NCBI GenBank assembly: GCA_002309855.1 | Contig: DBYD01000024.1 | Location: forward strand, 30,669-67,070 | From: Bacteroidales bacterium UBA1195 | Lineage (GTDB): Bacteria; Bacteroidota; Bacteroidia; Bacteroidales; WCHB1-69 | DNA: 36,402 nucleotides | Direction: 5' to 3' | Part shown: positions 35,057 through 36,402 of the stretch, one piece after another | How the letters are laid out: every line of letters begins with the position of its first letter | Position numbering within the stretch: position 1 is the stretch's first letter | Notes under the pieces: generated by a model | Seen by the model: only the letters and a program-made list of their open reading frames with translations | Database searches by the model: none | What the model was told of the DNA's origin: nothing | Translations under genes and position numbers: made by a program

Positions 35057-35356
35057 TTAGTTATTTTGAGTATGTGAAATTTGTTTCATTTTTTCCAACG
35101 CCCGACAGAGCTGGTCGGGACAAGACGTAGGTTTATCCCCGCAACGGATTCCATCAAGTTTGTTAATCACGTCGTCAATCTTCTGGCCTGTCACCAAACG
35201 GCAGATGCCTTGCAGATTCCCGTGGCATCCGCCATAAAAAAAGACCTGCCGGATGATGCCATCGTCATCAACGGTCACATCAATCAGCTGCGAGCAGGTA
35301 CCTTGGGGTTTGTAGAGGAGGTGGGGCATAGAGAGGCGATCATTATTCAAATCCAT
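35057..35356 (-). CDS. TSCPD-domain protein (TIGR03905-like), unknown function
   Basis: 99 residues if started at 35356, or 90 from the internal ATG at 35329, where similarity to family members begins (MPHLLYKPQGTCSQ). The conserved pattern is YKPQGTC, then FYGGCHGNLQGICRLV, then LDGIRCGDKPTSCPDQL. The cysteines suggest metal or cofactor binding. TSCPD segments also occur at the end of some ribonucleotide reductases, but small stand-alone members are uncharacterised. The longer start overlaps the AIPR gene by 14 bp, so the two are probably transcribed together. Neither start has a clear Shine-Dalgarno site. Its place between AIPR and vsr makes it either part of a defence operon or the pre-existing chromosomal border. 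Confidence 0.8.
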   Translation of the reverse strand: MDLNNDRLSMPHLLYKPQGTCSQLIDVTVDDDGIIRQVFFYGGCHGNLQGICRLVTGQKIDDVINKLDGIRCGDKPTSCPDQLCRALEKMKQISHTQNN

Positions 35357-36402
35357 TCTTTTTCAACTTTTCTAAATTGAAGTAGAAAGCATATTTCATT
35401 TTGTCAGTAAGTGGTTTACGACCTTGAACAACATCATCCATAACTTTCCACTTCCAATCTTCTAATATTCGTTTTCGTCTATCCCAATCTACCATGCGCT
35501 GAATCAGATCAAATGTAATTTCTCCTGACAAAGGATTTGAAGATTTATTTATGATTTTGCTATCACATTCAGCTTCAACAATAGCATCTGCTTCTTCCAA
35601 AAGCTCAAGGTTGTGTTTGCATACTAGTTCAAACAACAACATTGCATGGCTTTTATCTCGGCTGCTAAATGGACGGTTATTCTTTACAATAAAAGCCACA
35701 TCACTTGCCCAACCTTGTTTTGAGAGGTCGAAGAAACCAGCGTCTTTACCCCATTCGCCAATCTTTTTCCACAAAGCAAAAGGGATGCTTCGTAGAAGAT
35801 TCTCTTTATGTTTTTCTTCTTCCTCTGAACCTTCATCATCGGTAAGGATTTTTCGTTTTGGTGGATTATTTTCGTCAATCAAATCTGACTTGATTTCTTC
35901 GATATTGAAATTCCACTCATGTTGTTTAACCTTTTCCCAACATTCGTCTTTCTTTGCCCACTCGATATAATGGGTGATTGGCGATTTGTCAATGATAAAG
36001 TCATTGACTTGTTTCATCAAATCATAAATAAAATCTGACAACGCATCGGAAAGACACTGGTTTTTCCATATTTTATACAAATCAAGTTTATTGCCTGTAA
36101 GATAACTAATTAGTGAAATTGTATATGGTACGGCTACCTGACGAAGTTCACCAATACAATAGTCGTTCTTTCTGGTTCCATAGCGTTTTTCTGCCGTCTT
36201 GAAAAGAATGGCTTTGGCAACAGCATCTTCAAAATAGACATTGTTGATCTTCTTGACATCGGGCAAATTATTGTTAATGAATTTAGCGTAGTTTTTTTCG
36301 TTGCCTCTTACAACAGAATTAGGACCAATGATAATCTTATTATAACCGCCAACAATTTCTTGATAAGCATTGATAAACTTTGCCAATTCAACTTTGGTGA
36401 AT
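35343..36402 (-). CDS. AIPR-family (abortive infection phage resistance) protein, C-terminal part
   Basis: About 353 codons are visible; the 5' end lies beyond the window, and the frame is open to the edge (FTKVELAKFINAYQEIVGGY at the start of what is seen). The sequence matches the C-terminal half of AIPR proteins (PF10592). It has the 'ELAKFIN' segment, VYFEDAVAKAILFKTAEKRY, VPYTISLISYLTGNKLDLYK, IWKNQCLSDALSDF and the Trp/Cys-rich YIEWAKKDECWEKVK. The remainder is helical and charged, with an acidic stretch (DDEGSEEEEKHKEN). AIPR genes are known companions of MutL/MORC-like ATPase, Z1 and cytosine-methylase restriction systems. G+C is lower than in the rest of the window, consistent with horizontal transfer. 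Confidence 0.8.
   Translation of the reverse strand, partial: FTKVELAKFINAYQEIVGGYNKIIIGPNSVVRGNEKNYAKFINNNLPDVKKINNVYFEDAVAKAILFKTAEKRYGTRKNDYCIGELRQVAVPYTISLISYLTGNKLDLYKIWKNQCLSDALSDFIYDLMKQVNDFIIDKSPITHYIEWAKKDECWEKVKQHEWNFNIEEIKSDLIDENNPPKRKILTDDEGSEEEEKHKENLLRSIPFALWKKIGEWGKDAGFFDLSKQGWASDVAFIVKNNRPFSSRDKSHAMLLFELVCKHNLELLEEADAIVEAECDSKIINKSSNPLSGEITFDLIQRMVDWDRRKRILEDWKWKVMDDVVQGRKPLTDKMKYAFYFNLEKLKKNGFE

Overview
The window looks like a chromosomal segment of a Bacteroidota, probably a Bacteroidales-like organism with a type IX secretion system (T9SS). Four things support this: several T9SS C-terminal sorting domains (type A 'YPNP...GxY' and type B 'SPNGDGIND' or similar), a PorZ homologue, a C10 (streptopain-like) protease, and recurring TAnnTTTG promoter elements of the Bacteroidota kind. 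Base composition is moderate (about half G+C by eye) over most of the window. It drops sharply in a small gene at 16.1-16.4 kb and in the rightmost kilobase.

Layout. (1) 1-6245, minus strand: an apparent operon of a PepSY-like repeat protein, two SGNH/GDSL-hydrolase paralogues and an MBOAT O-acyltransferase (cut by the left edge). This is the architecture expected of an envelope O-acylation system. (2) 6.4-10.7 kb: housekeeping genes thrS, a small lipoprotein gene, tpiA and prmA. (3) 10.9-18.7 kb: secreted T9SS cargo, namely a BNR/propeller-type protein, a C10 protease with CUB-like domains, and (opposite strand) a protein with nine ~50-residue 'GCDS' repeats. Between the last two lies an AT-rich gene for a small membrane protein, flanked by two near-identical copies of a terminator unit. 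(4) 18.8-26.4 kb, minus strand: a T9SS type B protein, porZ and fumC are tightly packed, followed by grpE-dnaJ behind a sigma54-like promoter. (5) 26.6-34.2 kb, plus strand: an IMP dehydrogenase, a 1695-residue PKD-repeat T9SS type B protein and an outer-membrane beta-barrel protein. (6) 34.2-36.4 kb, minus strand: a defence/restriction-type island containing the C-terminal part of an AIPR-family protein (cut by the right edge), a TSCPD-domain protein, a broken RhuM-family remnant and a Vsr endonuclease.

The most unusual observation is in vsr. A palindromic repeat element lies in frame inside the gene and adds about 32 residues exactly between two expected zinc ligands, while the rest of the enzyme keeps E. 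coli Vsr numbering. The adjacent RhuM remnant carries its own 49-bp interrupted palindrome. Other points worth following are the sigma54-like grpE promoter, the duplicated terminator around the small membrane-protein gene, and the four-gene O-acylation operon.

No tRNA, rRNA, CRISPR array, transposase or phage structural gene was seen. No gene-free stretch exceeds about 200 bases. Functional names rest on motif recognition by eye; no database search was possible.
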